Of a stretch of 64,000 nucleotides of DNA, positions 50,739 to 59,121 are shown one piece after another. The DNA is taken from the IMG/VR virus record IMGVR_UViG_3300025626_000006, positions 47,910 through 111,909 of that record. The stretch is one strand, 5' to 3'. Under the pieces are notes generated by a model. That model did not search any database and had not been told where the DNA came from. It saw nothing but the letters and a program-made list of their open reading frames with translations. This DNA comes from a virus. Numbering within the stretch: the stretch's first letter is position 1; each line of letters starts with the position of its first letter. A program made the position numbers and the translations under genes.

Positions 50739-51647
50739 TTATTTCATATATTTTGTTATTGATTCAGGAGCATTATCCTTCACCCAACTAAATAATAAAC
50801 GTTTCCATACTTTTTCATTAACCATACCCTTACCTTCTCGTTTGATAGGTAATGCTAAGAAACCTTTTGCTATTCCTTTTACATCATTACCATCTGCGTC
50901 TTTATAGAATACAGTATGTTGTGGGTTATTTAGGATTACATCACATCTACCATTTAATCCTCGTGGCATTGCTTTTGTTACAAGACCCCATACAGTATTA
51001 GCCGCTCCTTCATGGGTCTTAAGTAAAATATCTTCAGGAACCATACGGGAACGTTCTCTGTTATTTTCCATAGCCGTTACATAGTTAGTAAGTACCCAAG
51101 TTAAGTGTATGTTTTTAGAATTATATCCAGCTTTTCTTAACTGTGGAATAATTGATGTGATATCAGTTACATCTTTAGCAGTAATGTCAAACATTATATT
51201 AGGTAGTACTTCAGGATTATTCTTACCCATTAACATAGCTTCGAGAGTTTTTTCTTTTATACCCATAGCTTTTACTAAAGTATGTAAAGCATAAACATGG
51301 TCTGGTTTTTTGAGATTCATGTTCTGAAGGTTATACCCATCCGCCTTAACTTGATTTATATTTTCCAAGTCTTTTGGTTTTATATTCTTACCATGTTTTT
51401 TAACAATAGTATCTATTGATATTTTACCAAATCGGTTTAGTATTTGAAGTGACTTTTTTAATTCATCTACGTCTCTTACTTTGAATGAGGCTGAGTCAAT
51501 AAAGTGACTTCCTGCGAAACCTTTACCACTACCAGCTCCACCAGCTAAAAATACAATTTGACCATAGTTACTTCTATTATTATAGGTTAATAACTTTTCG
51601 TCTAATTGTTCTTCTGTAATTACTTCTTGTATAAGTTCTTTAATCAT
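50739..51647 (-). CDS. P-loop kinase, zeta-toxin-like
   Basis: IVFLAGGAGSGKGFAGSHFID is a Walker A for a zeta/AAA-type kinase; later ITWVLTNYVTAMENNRERSR resembles the lid with Arg residues. 302 aa. Such proteins in phages phosphorylate nucleotides, tRNA or cell-wall precursors. The rest of the sequence is unassigned. Confidence 0.7.
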   Translation of the reverse strand: MIKELIQEVITEEQLDEKLLTYNNRSNYGQIVFLAGGAGSGKGFAGSHFIDSASFKVRDVDELKKSLQILNRFGKISIDTIVKKHGKNIKPKDLENINQVKADGYNLQNMNLKKPDHVYALHTLVKAMGIKEKTLEAMLMGKNNPEVLPNIMFDITAKDVTDITSIIPQLRKAGYNSKNIHLTWVLTNYVTAMENNRERSRMVPEDILLKTHEGAANTVWGLVTKAMPRGLNGRCDVILNNPQHTVFYKDADGNDVKGIAKGFLALPIKREGKGMVNEKVWKRLLFSWVKDNAPESITKYMK

Positions 51648-51648
51648 A

Positions 51649-51864
51649 TTACTTCCTTAGTGGGAAATTTGGGTTATCTGAATTAGTTATTTTTTTAGAA
51701 GGTGTATATGGAAACATTTTATTTAGCTTATCTTGACGTTTTTTACATCCGCAATCTTCTGCTCCTGCTATTTCAGCAATCTTTTCAGCTAACTTGTCTA
51801 AACGAGTTGCTGATGTGATTTTAGCTATTGTATCTCCTAAACCTTCTGATTTATTCATCATCAT
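51649..51864 (-). CDS. hypothetical conserved small protein (about 71 aa)
   Basis: Overlaps the clpS stop; an ATG at 51864 or 51858 starts it. GLGDTIAKITSATRLDKLAEKIAEIAGAEDCGCKKRQDKLNKMFPY is a conserved pattern I remember from tail or DNA-related small phage proteins. CGC pair may bind a metal. Function unknown. Confidence 0.55.
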   Translation of the reverse strand: MMMNKSEGLGDTIAKITSATRLDKLAEKIAEIAGAEDCGCKKRQDKLNKMFPYTPSKKITNSDNPNFPLRK

Positions 51865-52081
51865 TTCCAATTCTTACGTTAAATCCGTTACTAATAAATA
51901 TGTCAAATAACCGTTCGACCATAACTTCTTCACCAGTATATATACAACAACTACCATTTTGATGAACAATACTTGCTATTGAATGTCCTTGGAGTGTTGG
52001 ATAAGATAAATAACGTCTTAGAATGTTCACAACATTCTCAAAACTATTAACGTCATCATTTAATAAATATAACTTTTTCAT
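51851..52081 (-). CDS. clpS: ClpS-like N-degron adaptor
   Basis: LYLLNDDVNSFENVVNILRRYLSYPTLQGHSIASIVHQNGSCCIYTGEEVMVERLFDIF follows the ClpS signature (NDD...FExV, then the HxxG substrate helix). 76 aa, core only. ClpS delivers N-degron substrates to ClpA/ClpC-ClpP; a phage ClpP lies at 14.2 kb. It may redirect host proteolysis. No Clp ATPase is seen in this window. Confidence 0.82.
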   Translation of the reverse strand: MKKLYLLNDDVNSFENVVNILRRYLSYPTLQGHSIASIVHQNGSCCIYTGEEVMVERLFDIFISNGFNVRIGNDDE

Positions 52082-52086
52082 TATTT

Positions 52087-52275
52087 CTATAACTCGTATC
52101 TTATTACCTCTGTAATGTCATACTTGTTCTTATATTTTGTAATATAAATGTCTAATTCCATCTCATTACACAACTCGGCTTCAATTGACTGATTTGTTTC
52201 TGACTTCACATACACTATGTGTGTGTTTTCTGTACTCTCTAAATCATCATTTAGTTCTTTTATTTCTATTTTCAT
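52087..52275 (-). CDS. hypothetical protein (62 aa)
   Basis: Small acidic protein (IKELNDDLESTENTHIVYVKSETNQSIEAELCNEMEL). Overlaps the next gene by 29 bases. No family recognised. Confidence 0.5.
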   Translation of the reverse strand: MKIEIKELNDDLESTENTHIVYVKSETNQSIEAELCNEMELDIYITKYKNKYDITEVIRYEL

Positions 52276-52462
52276 TATGACTCTCCATCATATCTAATAA
52301 CTCTTGTACTTTTTTACATTTTAAGTATTCTTCAGTACTTAAATAGTGGTCAAGTAATTTTGTCAATATTTTATATTTCGTTGTACCATCTACAAACGTA
52401 GGATTGTACGACATAATGTCATACACTTCATCCATAGCTTTCTCAATGTACTTGTCTTCCAT
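52247..52462 (-). CDS. hypothetical helical protein (71 aa)
   Basis: Helical (YIEKAMDEVYDIMSYNPTFVDGTTKYKILTKLLDHYLSTEEYLKCKKVQELLDMM). Between clpS-linked genes and a coiled-coil protein. No family recognised. Confidence 0.5.
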   Translation of the reverse strand: MEDKYIEKAMDEVYDIMSYNPTFVDGTTKYKILTKLLDHYLSTEEYLKCKKVQELLDMMESHNENRNKRTK

Positions 52463-52488
52463 AAATATGATTCGTGAAGTTAATAAAA

Positions 52489-52869
52489 CTATATTTTAGC
52501 GAGAGCTTCTGATAAAATCCACCCTAAAATACCAACAAGACCACTAAAAAGTACCCAAAGTGCTTTTACTACACCACTTTTCCACTCTTTTAAGTTAGAT
52601 ATTTCATTTTGGAGTTCAATAAATTCTTCTTGAATACCTTCTGTATCGAGTCTGGCATCCGTATTTTTGTTAACTCTTACTATTACACCATTTTCTGGAT
52701 TTAGTAAGGTATATTTAATATCTGATAAGTCTTCTTTTATATCTCCATATGTCATTTTCATATCCTTGATAGTATGTTCCATTCGTTTAAGCTCTCCGTT
52801 TGGGAGCTTAGTTTTCATAGACGCTATTTCGTCAAGTATATTTTCTAAGATATCTTTTTGTGTAGCCAT
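52489..52869 (-). CDS. coiled-coil protein with C-terminal membrane helix (holin-like)
   Basis: Helical and charged (about residues 1-95), then one transmembrane segment (VVKALWVLFSGLVGILGWILS). 126 aa. This layout resembles XhlA-type holin-associated or spanin-like proteins, but no endolysin is adjacent. A CATATTTATA box precedes it. Confidence 0.55.
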   Translation of the reverse strand: MATQKDILENILDEIASMKTKLPNGELKRMEHTIKDMKMTYGDIKEDLSDIKYTLLNPENGVIVRVNKNTDARLDTEGIQEEFIELQNEISNLKEWKSGVVKALWVLFSGLVGILGWILSEALAKI

Positions 52870-52888
52870 TTGAAGAACCCTCTTTTAT

Positions 52889-53461
52889 TTAATATAAATA
52901 TGAGGTAAACTCACTATTAATATGATTTTCAAGTAAATCTTTTCGTTTAGATTCACTAAAGTGTTCTAGTGCTAGTACTGACTTTATTCTTACTTCTGGA
53001 TATTTTCTTTGAAGTTGTTGTACTGCTTTGACATTCTTTATAGAATCGTCCATAAAAGCAATATCCGTATAACCTTTTTTGATATGTTTTTCTATCCAAT
53101 CAGCTTTGTCTTTTGGGTTGTTACTCCCTAAAGTTACTGGATATACATCTAACCCATACTCATCTTTAAAGAACTTTCTGATTGGGAATCCTATTTTACG
53201 TGCCGTTAGTATCGTTACTTTCTTACTTGGATTCTTTAACATACGTTGTAATAGTTTGAAGTTTTTCTTTATGACCTGTGGTTCATTCAGCATACTATTA
53301 AAATCTTTAAAATCAAATTCGTCACCTGGTTTTTCTTTGTACTTAGCGTATTCACCAGGATTCAAAGTAGATTTCTTACCATCTTTATGTGTTACATAGA
53401 TGTAGGCAACACTCTTAGCAAGTGTGTCATCAAAATCAAATACTCTTAATGTTCTTCCCAT
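52889..53461 (-). CDS. HAD-family phosphatase 2
   Basis: LRVFDFDDTLAKS is HAD motif I (DxDDT); VTILTARKIGFP matches motif II and AFMDDSIKNVKAVQQL motif IV. 190 aa with a cap. Similar to phage polynucleotide 3'-phosphatases or nucleotidases. Own promoter upstream. Confidence 0.82.
   Translation of the reverse strand: MGRTLRVFDFDDTLAKSVAYIYVTHKDGKKSTLNPGEYAKYKEKPGDEFDFKDFNSMLNEPQVIKKNFKLLQRMLKNPSKKVTILTARKIGFPIRKFFKDEYGLDVYPVTLGSNNPKDKADWIEKHIKKGYTDIAFMDDSIKNVKAVQQLQRKYPEVRIKSVLALEHFSESKRKDLLENHINSEFTSYLY
52893..52902 (-). promoter_or_regulatory. candidate late-type promoter (CATATTTATA)
   Basis: Minus strand CATATTTATATTA, 24 bases before the start at 52869, overlapping the end of the HAD gene. 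Same core as the other late boxes. Confidence 0.35.
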
Positions 53462-53482
53462 AATTTTTACCTTTTAGTGAAT

Positions 53483-53514
53483 ACAATATACAACAATTTA
53501 TTGACTTATCCTAA
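53483..53514 (-). promoter_or_regulatory. host-type promoter (TTAG-N20-TATATTGT)
   Basis: The -33 is TTAG as at thyA; -7 TATATTGT; spacing N20. It is 22 bases before the HAD start at 53461 and overlaps the end of the 108-aa gene. Confidence 0.55.
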
Positions 53515-53832
53515 CTTTTTTACTATAAAGTCTATATCTACTTGAATACCATAACCTGCACCTTCAAAGTCATTCAATGGTTTAAATTTAATTTTGGTCT
53601 TCTTTTCAGCATATTTAACTAATTGTTTAGTTATAGCATCTTTTGATATATCACCTAATTTATCTATCTTATCTAAATCAACTGATTTTCTTGGAATAAA
53701 CTGTATTACATTATGTAACCTACCATGTACTAAGAAATCAGCTATTTCTGATATTGAATCAGCGTTTTTATCGTTAGATTGTAATAGTATCTTTCCTTCG
53801 TTTAATAAATCTTTTAATTTCATAATTTTCAT
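53506..53832 (-). CDS. hypothetical protein (108 aa)
   Basis: ATG at 53832 with AAGG six bases before it. 'MKLKDLLNEGK' at the start is a common opening of phage virion-linked proteins. The rest is alpha/beta (SEIADFLVHGRLHNVIQFIPRK). No firm family. Confidence 0.5.
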   Translation of the reverse strand: MKIMKLKDLLNEGKILLQSNDKNADSISEIADFLVHGRLHNVIQFIPRKSVDLDKIDKLGDISKDAITKQLVKYAEKKTKIKFKPLNDFEGAGYGIQVDIDFIVKKLG

Positions 53833-53850
53833 AATTTTACCTTTATTATC

Positions 53851-53979
53851 TTACTGATATAAGTTTCTTTTTATATAATCTTCTATAAATCCAACCTCAA
53901 CTTGATATGGTCTCCACAATCCTATGGTGAGAGGTTTATACTTCCATTCTTTAAATTCTGTAATTTTTAATTCTTTCAT
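53851..53979 (-). CDS. hypothetical small protein (42 aa)
   Basis: ATG at 53979 overlaps the membrane gene stop (TAATG). The product (KELKITEFKEWKYKPLTIGLWRPYQVEVGFIEDYIKRNL) has many aromatic residues. Coupled translation supports it. Confidence 0.5.
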   Translation of the reverse strand: MKELKITEFKEWKYKPLTIGLWRPYQVEVGFIEDYIKRNLYQ

Positions 53980-54212
53980 TAGAATGGTAACATTGTCATA
54001 CCAACTTTATTTAGTAGGAATTCCATAATAACTACAAATGTTATTCCACCTACTATCTGCCATACCCAAAATTGCCATCCAGTTAAACTTTCTTGCCATT
54101 TACGAAACTTACTTCTTTTAGCCCACTCATATACTCCTAGCTTAGAGTTGATTTTATTAGCCCACCAACCCATATCAAATAGGTTACCAAACATAATTAA
54201 TAATTTTCTCAT
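53979..54212 (-). CDS. small membrane protein (77 aa)
   Basis: One clear transmembrane segment near the C-terminus (WVWQIVGGITFVVIMEFLL) after a basic part. ATGA overlap with the upstream 563-aa gene. Function unknown. Confidence 0.5.
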   Translation of the reverse strand: MRKLLIMFGNLFDMGWWANKINSKLGVYEWAKRSKFRKWQESLTGWQFWVWQIVGGITFVVIMEFLLNKVGMTMLPF

Positions 54213-55900
54213 ATAGATACCTTTTGATTCTGAGTTTTGAAATCTTTCTTTCTCATCACAGTTTTAGCTATTACTTTATTAGCTTGTTTCATAAAAGGTA
54301 TATTGATATTGGTTCTATCATCTACAGCGACTACTTGCTTATATGTATCTAAGAATGATAAGAACTCTTTTTTCTTTTTAGATAACCTTTTAAAGAATCC
54401 TATAAGTTCTGCTTTTGATATCTCTTTATCATTTCTTGGGTCGTTTAACCTATCAAAGAAATGTTTATCTGTAAGTACTACATCTACTGGATTGAGTTTC
54501 TTATCAGCGAATGTATCTATTTGTTTTAAATCACCCATTGGGATTTCTGATAAGGGTTCTCTGATTGTTGGTGATGGGTGATTCTTATCAATACATCTAC
54601 CATCCAATGTTGTTGGATTTTTACATTTATTACCAAATCTATCAAAATAGATTTCTGTAAATATGTTTTGTGTTCCTGCGTTTCCAACATAAGAAACAAA
54701 ATACACTCTTTGTTTACCAACTTTTTTAGAAAGTACTTGTCCTTCTTTACCTGATTTTTCAAGTTCTTTTTGTGCATTATCAGGTTTTAAATAAAAGTTT
54801 CTCTTTTGTTTCATTAGAGATGCTTTTTTACTTTTCTTCTTCTTCTTCGGTTTTTTCTTTTCTGTGATGAATTTCTGTTCTTTAGCGACCTTTAATACTT
54901 TTTTCTTTTGAGAATTTGATAGTTTATGGTAATCAGGTCCAAATTCTTTGTGTGAGATTACATCTAACATATCCATTACAGTTGTACGGTTCGATAGTTT
55001 TTTACTACCTTGTGGATGTGCACTTTCTGGCGAATCTTCTTTTTTCAATCTACTTTTCTCAGCTCTACCTCTGTTCTTAGATTCATCTTCGAATCCAACA
55101 ATCTTCCCACCTTTGTGAGATGCATCTTTACCATCACCATTACCATAAGTACCTTTGTCTCTGTTGTACTTATTTAGTTCTGCTCTATACTTCTTTGCTT
55201 TCTTAGATTTTCCGTATTTTGCGTATTCTTTTTTGTAATCTCGTTTAGTTTCTTCACCAATATTTAATCTTTTGTAATCTTTTGATGTAGTTTGATGTGG
55301 TTGATTATCATGACCACATTTATGACATATGTATAAATCATCACCACCATCTTTTATCATCCAAGTCCAACCACAATTAGAACACTCTATCTTGTCAGCC
55401 ATTATTGTTTCTTTAAGACCAGTGATTTTGTTAGTTTTTTTCCAAGCTTTTTTATCAAATATCAAGTCATCTTTGACCATCATTATCATTAAATCTCTTC
55501 CGAACTTGTTACCATTTTTGATGTGAGTATATTCTTTAGCATTTTTTCTAGCCCACTTGTACCATAATGCTGATAAAGTTAAGAACATCTTACCACCATC
55601 TCCAGAATGTTTGATGAGTTCTTTTTTGAACATCTTTCTATTTTTGTATGCATATTTCTTAAAATCTAAATATACAAACTCATTAGGACTATCCATAGGA
55701 ATAGGTCGGCCTTCTATTATTGATTCTTCTACCGATGGTAATAGTCTAAATTTCATGAATGGTCTACCATTAATTGTGATATCACCTTTTTCATTCTTAT
55801 CAATAGATTTAACGACAATTCTCTTGTTTTTAAATTTACCACCTAAAACTGTATCACCTACCTTAATTGGTATTACTATATTTTCCCAAAGAATTCTCAT
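54209..55900 (-). CDS. lysine-rich multidomain protein with zinc ribbon
   Basis: About residues 170-205 (IECSNCGWTWMIKDGGDDLYICHKCGHDN) form a CxxC/CxxC zinc ribbon. A very basic middle (about 215-290) carries DYKKEYAKYGKSKKAKKYRAELNKYNRDKGTYGNGDGKDASH, which I link to the DUF5872-type basic domain of large phages. The C-terminal part is a separate Lys-rich domain. Likely DNA- or virion-associated; function unknown. 563 aa. Confidence 0.6.
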   Translation of the reverse strand: MRILWENIVIPIKVGDTVLGGKFKNKRIVVKSIDKNEKGDITINGRPFMKFRLLPSVEESIIEGRPIPMDSPNEFVYLDFKKYAYKNRKMFKKELIKHSGDGGKMFLTLSALWYKWARKNAKEYTHIKNGNKFGRDLMIMMVKDDLIFDKKAWKKTNKITGLKETIMADKIECSNCGWTWMIKDGGDDLYICHKCGHDNQPHQTTSKDYKRLNIGEETKRDYKKEYAKYGKSKKAKKYRAELNKYNRDKGTYGNGDGKDASHKGGKIVGFEDESKNRGRAEKSRLKKEDSPESAHPQGSKKLSNRTTVMDMLDVISHKEFGPDYHKLSNSQKKKVLKVAKEQKFITEKKKPKKKKKSKKASLMKQKRNFYLKPDNAQKELEKSGKEGQVLSKKVGKQRVYFVSYVGNAGTQNIFTEIYFDRFGNKCKNPTTLDGRCIDKNHPSPTIREPLSEIPMGDLKQIDTFADKKLNPVDVVLTDKHFFDRLNDPRNDKEISKAELIGFFKRLSKKKKEFLSFLDTYKQVVAVDDRTNINIPFMKQANKVIAKTVMRKKDFKTQNQKVSI

Positions 55901-56544
55901 AACCTACTTGTTTTTTTTAAATATTTAAACATAGAATATCCTAACTTCATACCAAATGAAGAATCACTTGGATAATGAGCTCTAGCTATGTTTCTACTTT
56001 TAGATATATCTCTACCTAAACTCATTAGATTATATTCATGTGATGGATACATATCTGATAATACTTTTCCGATTAATATTCCCTGCGTAGAATGTCCTGA
56101 TGGATACGATGGTGTTTGCATTGAGTCCATCATATGTGTTTTACCAATATCTACATTAATCAAAGGATGTGATGCCAATTGAGAAGGTCTAGGTCTATTG
56201 TAATGATACTTTAACTTCATTATTACAATAGATGAGTCATCTAATAAAGACTCAATTAGAGAGGATGGGAACTCGATTCCAGCTGAGTCACAATATTCTT
56301 TGAATACTTTATCAACGTTATCCATTTCCTTTACGAAGTTATTATCAATTCTTAGTTTTGATAATTCTTCTAACTCCAACTTTACAGCTGAAGATGTATT
56401 ACAATGTGGTGGGTTACTTTGGAATTGATTCCATTCGAATCCAGCCAACATCGATGGTTTAGAGTTAAGTTTTTGTAGATGTTTTGGATTGATATCATCT
56501 GTGTAACCTAACGTTTTCAGATTTAAAATATCAGTTAGTTTCAT
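55897..56544 (-). CDS. PAP2-family phosphatase
   Basis: KLKYHYNRPRPSQ, PSYPSGHSTQG and SRNIARAHYPSDS reproduce the three PAP2 signature blocks (KxxxxxxRP, PSGH, SRxxxxxHxxxD). 215 aa with no transmembrane segments, so a soluble acid-phosphatase type. It may remove phosphate from lipids or sugars. Overlaps the next gene by 4 bases. Confidence 0.85.
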   Translation of the reverse strand: MKLTDILNLKTLGYTDDINPKHLQKLNSKPSMLAGFEWNQFQSNPPHCNTSSAVKLELEELSKLRIDNNFVKEMDNVDKVFKEYCDSAGIEFPSSLIESLLDDSSIVIMKLKYHYNRPRPSQLASHPLINVDIGKTHMMDSMQTPSYPSGHSTQGILIGKVLSDMYPSHEYNLMSLGRDISKSRNIARAHYPSDSSFGMKLGYSMFKYLKKTSRL

Positions 56545-56675
56545 CTACCTTGTCCTTTATATTTTTTCTTGTAGTTTTTACTATGTTTACTACTTGAATT
56601 TTTGTTCTTTGAATGTACACCTGGTCGTTTTTTACTATGTGTTTTTCTGTGATTTGATGCGATTATTTTTGCCAT
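56541..56675 (-). CDS. very basic small protein (44 aa)
   Basis: ATG at 56675 overlaps the PAP2 start region as ATGA. Sequence begins MAKIIASNHRKTHSKKRPG and is Lys/Ser/His-rich. Very similar small proteins occur in Bacteroidota phages, from memory. Possibly nucleic acid packing. Confidence 0.6.
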   Translation of the reverse strand: MAKIIASNHRKTHSKKRPGVHSKNKNSSSKHSKNYKKKYKGQGR

Positions 56676-56687
56676 AACATATACCTT

Positions 56688-57092
56688 CTAAAATTGAGAA
56701 GCTTTTTTTAATTCATTTACTGCTTCTTGAAGTTCATCTAAATTAACAGGACATTCTAAATCTAACCCTGCTTTAAATACAGTTTCCTTTATACCATCTT
56801 TAAAAATAATTAAAGTAGGAGCCATTCTTATTCTATATTCTTTTTTAGCTACTGGTGCGTTTGCGATATCGACTCTGTAATAGTGAGTGACACCTTCTAA
56901 CTTATCCCAATCAGTAAATGCGTTTGATTCATTAAACTTTGCCCAAAACTCGATAACTATAATACTTACTTCATCATCACCAAACGCTGACTTTTCATGA
57001 ATTGCGTTATCGAACTTATTATCGTCAATATATTCTTGTCCGTATGAGTTTAAAAATAAACTCATCATTGTTAAAACTAATATCTTTTTCAT
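56688..57092 (-). CDS. exported thioredoxin-fold protein without CxxC
   Basis: ATG at 57092 gives a signal peptide (KKILVLTMMSLFLNSYGQ); a TTG upstream is less likely. IIVIEFWAKFNESNAFTDWDKLEGVTHYYRVDIANAPVAKKEYRIRMAPTLIIFKDG follows the thioredoxin pattern including cis-Pro (MAPTLIIF), but the active-site CxxC is absent. 134 aa. It may be a structural or chaperone-like thioredoxin. Last gene of the export module. Confidence 0.75.
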   Translation of the reverse strand: MKKILVLTMMSLFLNSYGQEYIDDNKFDNAIHEKSAFGDDEVSIIVIEFWAKFNESNAFTDWDKLEGVTHYYRVDIANAPVAKKEYRIRMAPTLIIFKDGIKETVFKAGLDLECPVNLDELQEAVNELKKASQF

Positions 57093-57107
57093 ACATCCCA
57101 AATTTAA

Positions 57108-57389
57108 TTATTTTTTAGACATATCGTACATACGTTCTTCTAGCTTATCGAATTTTTCTAAAAGCATTTCAACATCTTCTTGAGTGTCCATAATAGTTTG
57201 TCGGATGAGTTCATCCTTTAAATCGTACTCTACTCTCTCAATCACAGGTTCAGGAAGTTCCATAGCTCTCTGAATATCTGCTTGTAATGCAAACCACATC
57301 CCTACTAAGGACGCAATTCCAACTGCTATCATACCGATGGTCTTTAAATCTAACGTTACTTTTGTTTCTTCACCAATTTGTTTAGCCAT
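57108..57389 (-). CDS. membrane-anchored coiled-coil protein (93 aa)
   Basis: One transmembrane segment (IGMIAVGIASLVGMWFALQ) then an acidic helical tail. Similar size and topology to the 83-aa protein at 61.1-61.3 kb. May connect the inner membrane to the exported proteins around it. Function unknown. Confidence 0.6.
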   Translation of the reverse strand: MAKQIGEETKVTLDLKTIGMIAVGIASLVGMWFALQADIQRAMELPEPVIERVEYDLKDELIRQTIMDTQEDVEMLLEKFDKLEERMYDMSKK

Positions 57390-57401
57390 ATTTCCCTTTT
57401 A

Positions 57402-58619
57402 CTATTTGAAAGTGTAGTTAATACCAAAAGTTGTTTGGTACAACTTACTATCCCACATTTTAGAATATTCACCCTCTATGAAAATTCCTAAATTTTTTCC
57501 TATTTTTGTTCCTAAGCTAATCCCTGCTGAGTAGTCATCCCATTGTTCTAATTCCGAATCTTGTATTAATCCTCCTCTTCCCCAGTTGTTTCTATTTAAA
57601 TAACTAAATTCTTCTTCACCAGCAATGTATTTGTGAGCTGGAAGAATGTAGTTGGCATAAGCATGAAACCAAAAATCTGATTTGTAGTGGTAGAAATCGA
57701 ATCCGATGATTGGAGCAACTTCCATCCATGGGTCTAATAAATCCCATGCTTCACCATTAAAACGGTTAATTAATCCAGGCATTACTTCTTCTCTAAAATT
57801 TAAATCAGAATGTGCTACTTGATTTCCATCAGCATCTACCCAACACCAATCTTGAGTTACATTACCATTTTCATCTGTTGATGTATAAAATATATCATCA
57901 TACCCATATTCAAATCCTAGGGCATACCATTGATTAGTATAATAAGGTACACCATTGGCATCTGGTTCCATTTCGTTTAACCAAATTTCAAATGGATTAT
58001 ACCCATAAGCTCTTTCATGACCTCTAGCTATAACCCCTGCTGAAACACTAAACTTTTTACCTATTGGTAATCTTCCTCTTACTTCAGCTGAGTTGTATTT
58101 AAGATTGATTTTACCTACTTCTCTTGATTGTATTTTTACAATATGATATTTACCTGTATGTTTTAAAAAGTAGTTAAAGTTTGTAAAATTTTCCCCTCTC
58201 CATCTTTCTTTTTCATAGTGAAATTGATATTCTAAACCTTGTACTGCAGATGTTGGAGCTCCAAACACTAATTGTTCTTCTGTACCATCATAAAAGTTTT
58301 TAGGTTTTCTTTCGTAATCAAATCTAGCTAATTTTCTAATACCAAATCCATATCTATAGTCATAAGGAAAGACAGGTGTATTATCTACTACATCTGGAGT
58401 AGAGTATATACTTCCATCGGGGTTAGTTCTTAAAAAATATGTAGGTTCTGCTGCTTCTACAGAGTTACTTATATCTCCTGCTCCGTAAAGTGTTCCATAC
58501 TTTAAGAAGTCTTGATAGAATTCTTTTAAGAATGAATCTTTCTTTTCTTTTTTAGCTTCTTGTGCTACTGTACTATATGATATGAATATACATAATAGTA
58601 AAATTAATAATTTTTTCAT
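57402..58619 (-). CDS. putative outer-membrane beta-barrel protein (405 aa)
   Basis: A signal peptide (KKLLILLLCIFISYSTVAQ) and a long series of alternating amphipathic strands (YEYQFHYEKERWRGENF, YHIVKIQSREVGKINLKYNS, FIEGEYSKMWDSKLYQ) ending in TTFGINYTFK, an aromatic end typical of barrels. Phage-encoded outer-membrane proteins may exclude other phages or reshape transport. The promoter at 58645 serves this gene. Confidence 0.68.
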   Translation of the reverse strand: MKKLLILLLCIFISYSTVAQEAKKEKKDSFLKEFYQDFLKYGTLYGAGDISNSVEAAEPTYFLRTNPDGSIYSTPDVVDNTPVFPYDYRYGFGIRKLARFDYERKPKNFYDGTEEQLVFGAPTSAVQGLEYQFHYEKERWRGENFTNFNYFLKHTGKYHIVKIQSREVGKINLKYNSAEVRGRLPIGKKFSVSAGVIARGHERAYGYNPFEIWLNEMEPDANGVPYYTNQWYALGFEYGYDDIFYTSTDENGNVTQDWCWVDADGNQVAHSDLNFREEVMPGLINRFNGEAWDLLDPWMEVAPIIGFDFYHYKSDFWFHAYANYILPAHKYIAGEEEFSYLNRNNWGRGGLIQDSELEQWDDYSAGISLGTKIGKNLGIFIEGEYSKMWDSKLYQTTFGINYTFK

Positions 58620-58644
58620 TGTTTCCCTCTATTGTATTCTGATA

Positions 58645-58676
58645 TAAATATACAAAAATTAATTTAAAAGTCCTAA
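58645..58676 (-). promoter_or_regulatory. host-type promoter (TTAG-N20-TATATTTA)
   Basis: The -33 is TTAG, -7 TATATTTATA, which also fits the late-type box. Spacing N20 kept; 25 bases before the start at 58619. Confidence 0.5.
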
Positions 58677-58678
58677 TT

Positions 58679-59119
58679 TTACTTGAGAATCTTCTCGATA
58701 GCCTTCTTAACTGCCGATGCGAACGTTGTTTTATCAAATGGTATTTCATCATTCTGTAAATCTATAAATGTAGCTTCTACCGTAGATTTAGCTTTTCCTT
58801 CAACCTCAATTACCTTTCCATCCATATAGATTAGTAAAGTAACTATTGTCTTTTTACTCACTTTAGTCCATGGGCCAAGTTGGATTCCTGTCTGAGGAGC
58901 TTCTATTGATTGTACAATAACCTCAACAGGTTTTCCATCCATACACAAATCATATTTATCTGAGATGATGTCTTCCATCATTTGTTTAATACCAAATACA
59001 ATCCTTCTTTGACTAATCTCTTCCATTTCAATTGTAGTTGTTACTCCCTTAACAGAATAACAATCTTTTTGTGCTAATAATAATGTAGGTAATAGTAAAA
59101 GTATTAATAATTTTTTCAT
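58679..59119 (-). CDS. small exported protein next to the CsgG gene (146 aa)
   Basis: Signal peptide (KKLLILLLLPTLLLAQ) with a mature part of alternating strands and helices (VEVIVQSIEAPQTGIQLGPWTKVSKKTIVTLLIYMDGK...TFASAVKKAIEKIL). The pattern has a faint look of the CsgG/LpoB-type alpha/beta fold. Two bases after the next gene's stop, so co-expressed. Unknown role. Confidence 0.6.
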   Translation of the reverse strand: MKKLLILLLLPTLLLAQKDCYSVKGVTTTIEMEEISQRRIVFGIKQMMEDIISDKYDLCMDGKPVEVIVQSIEAPQTGIQLGPWTKVSKKTIVTLLIYMDGKVIEVEGKAKSTVEATFIDLQNDEIPFDKTTFASAVKKAIEKILK

Positions 59120-59121
59120 AA

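Noticed and set aside
54526-54777. Frame-shifted internal ORF inside the lysine-rich gene
   Set aside because: The main frame is continuous for 563 codons; the second frame is a by-product of AAA-rich codons.
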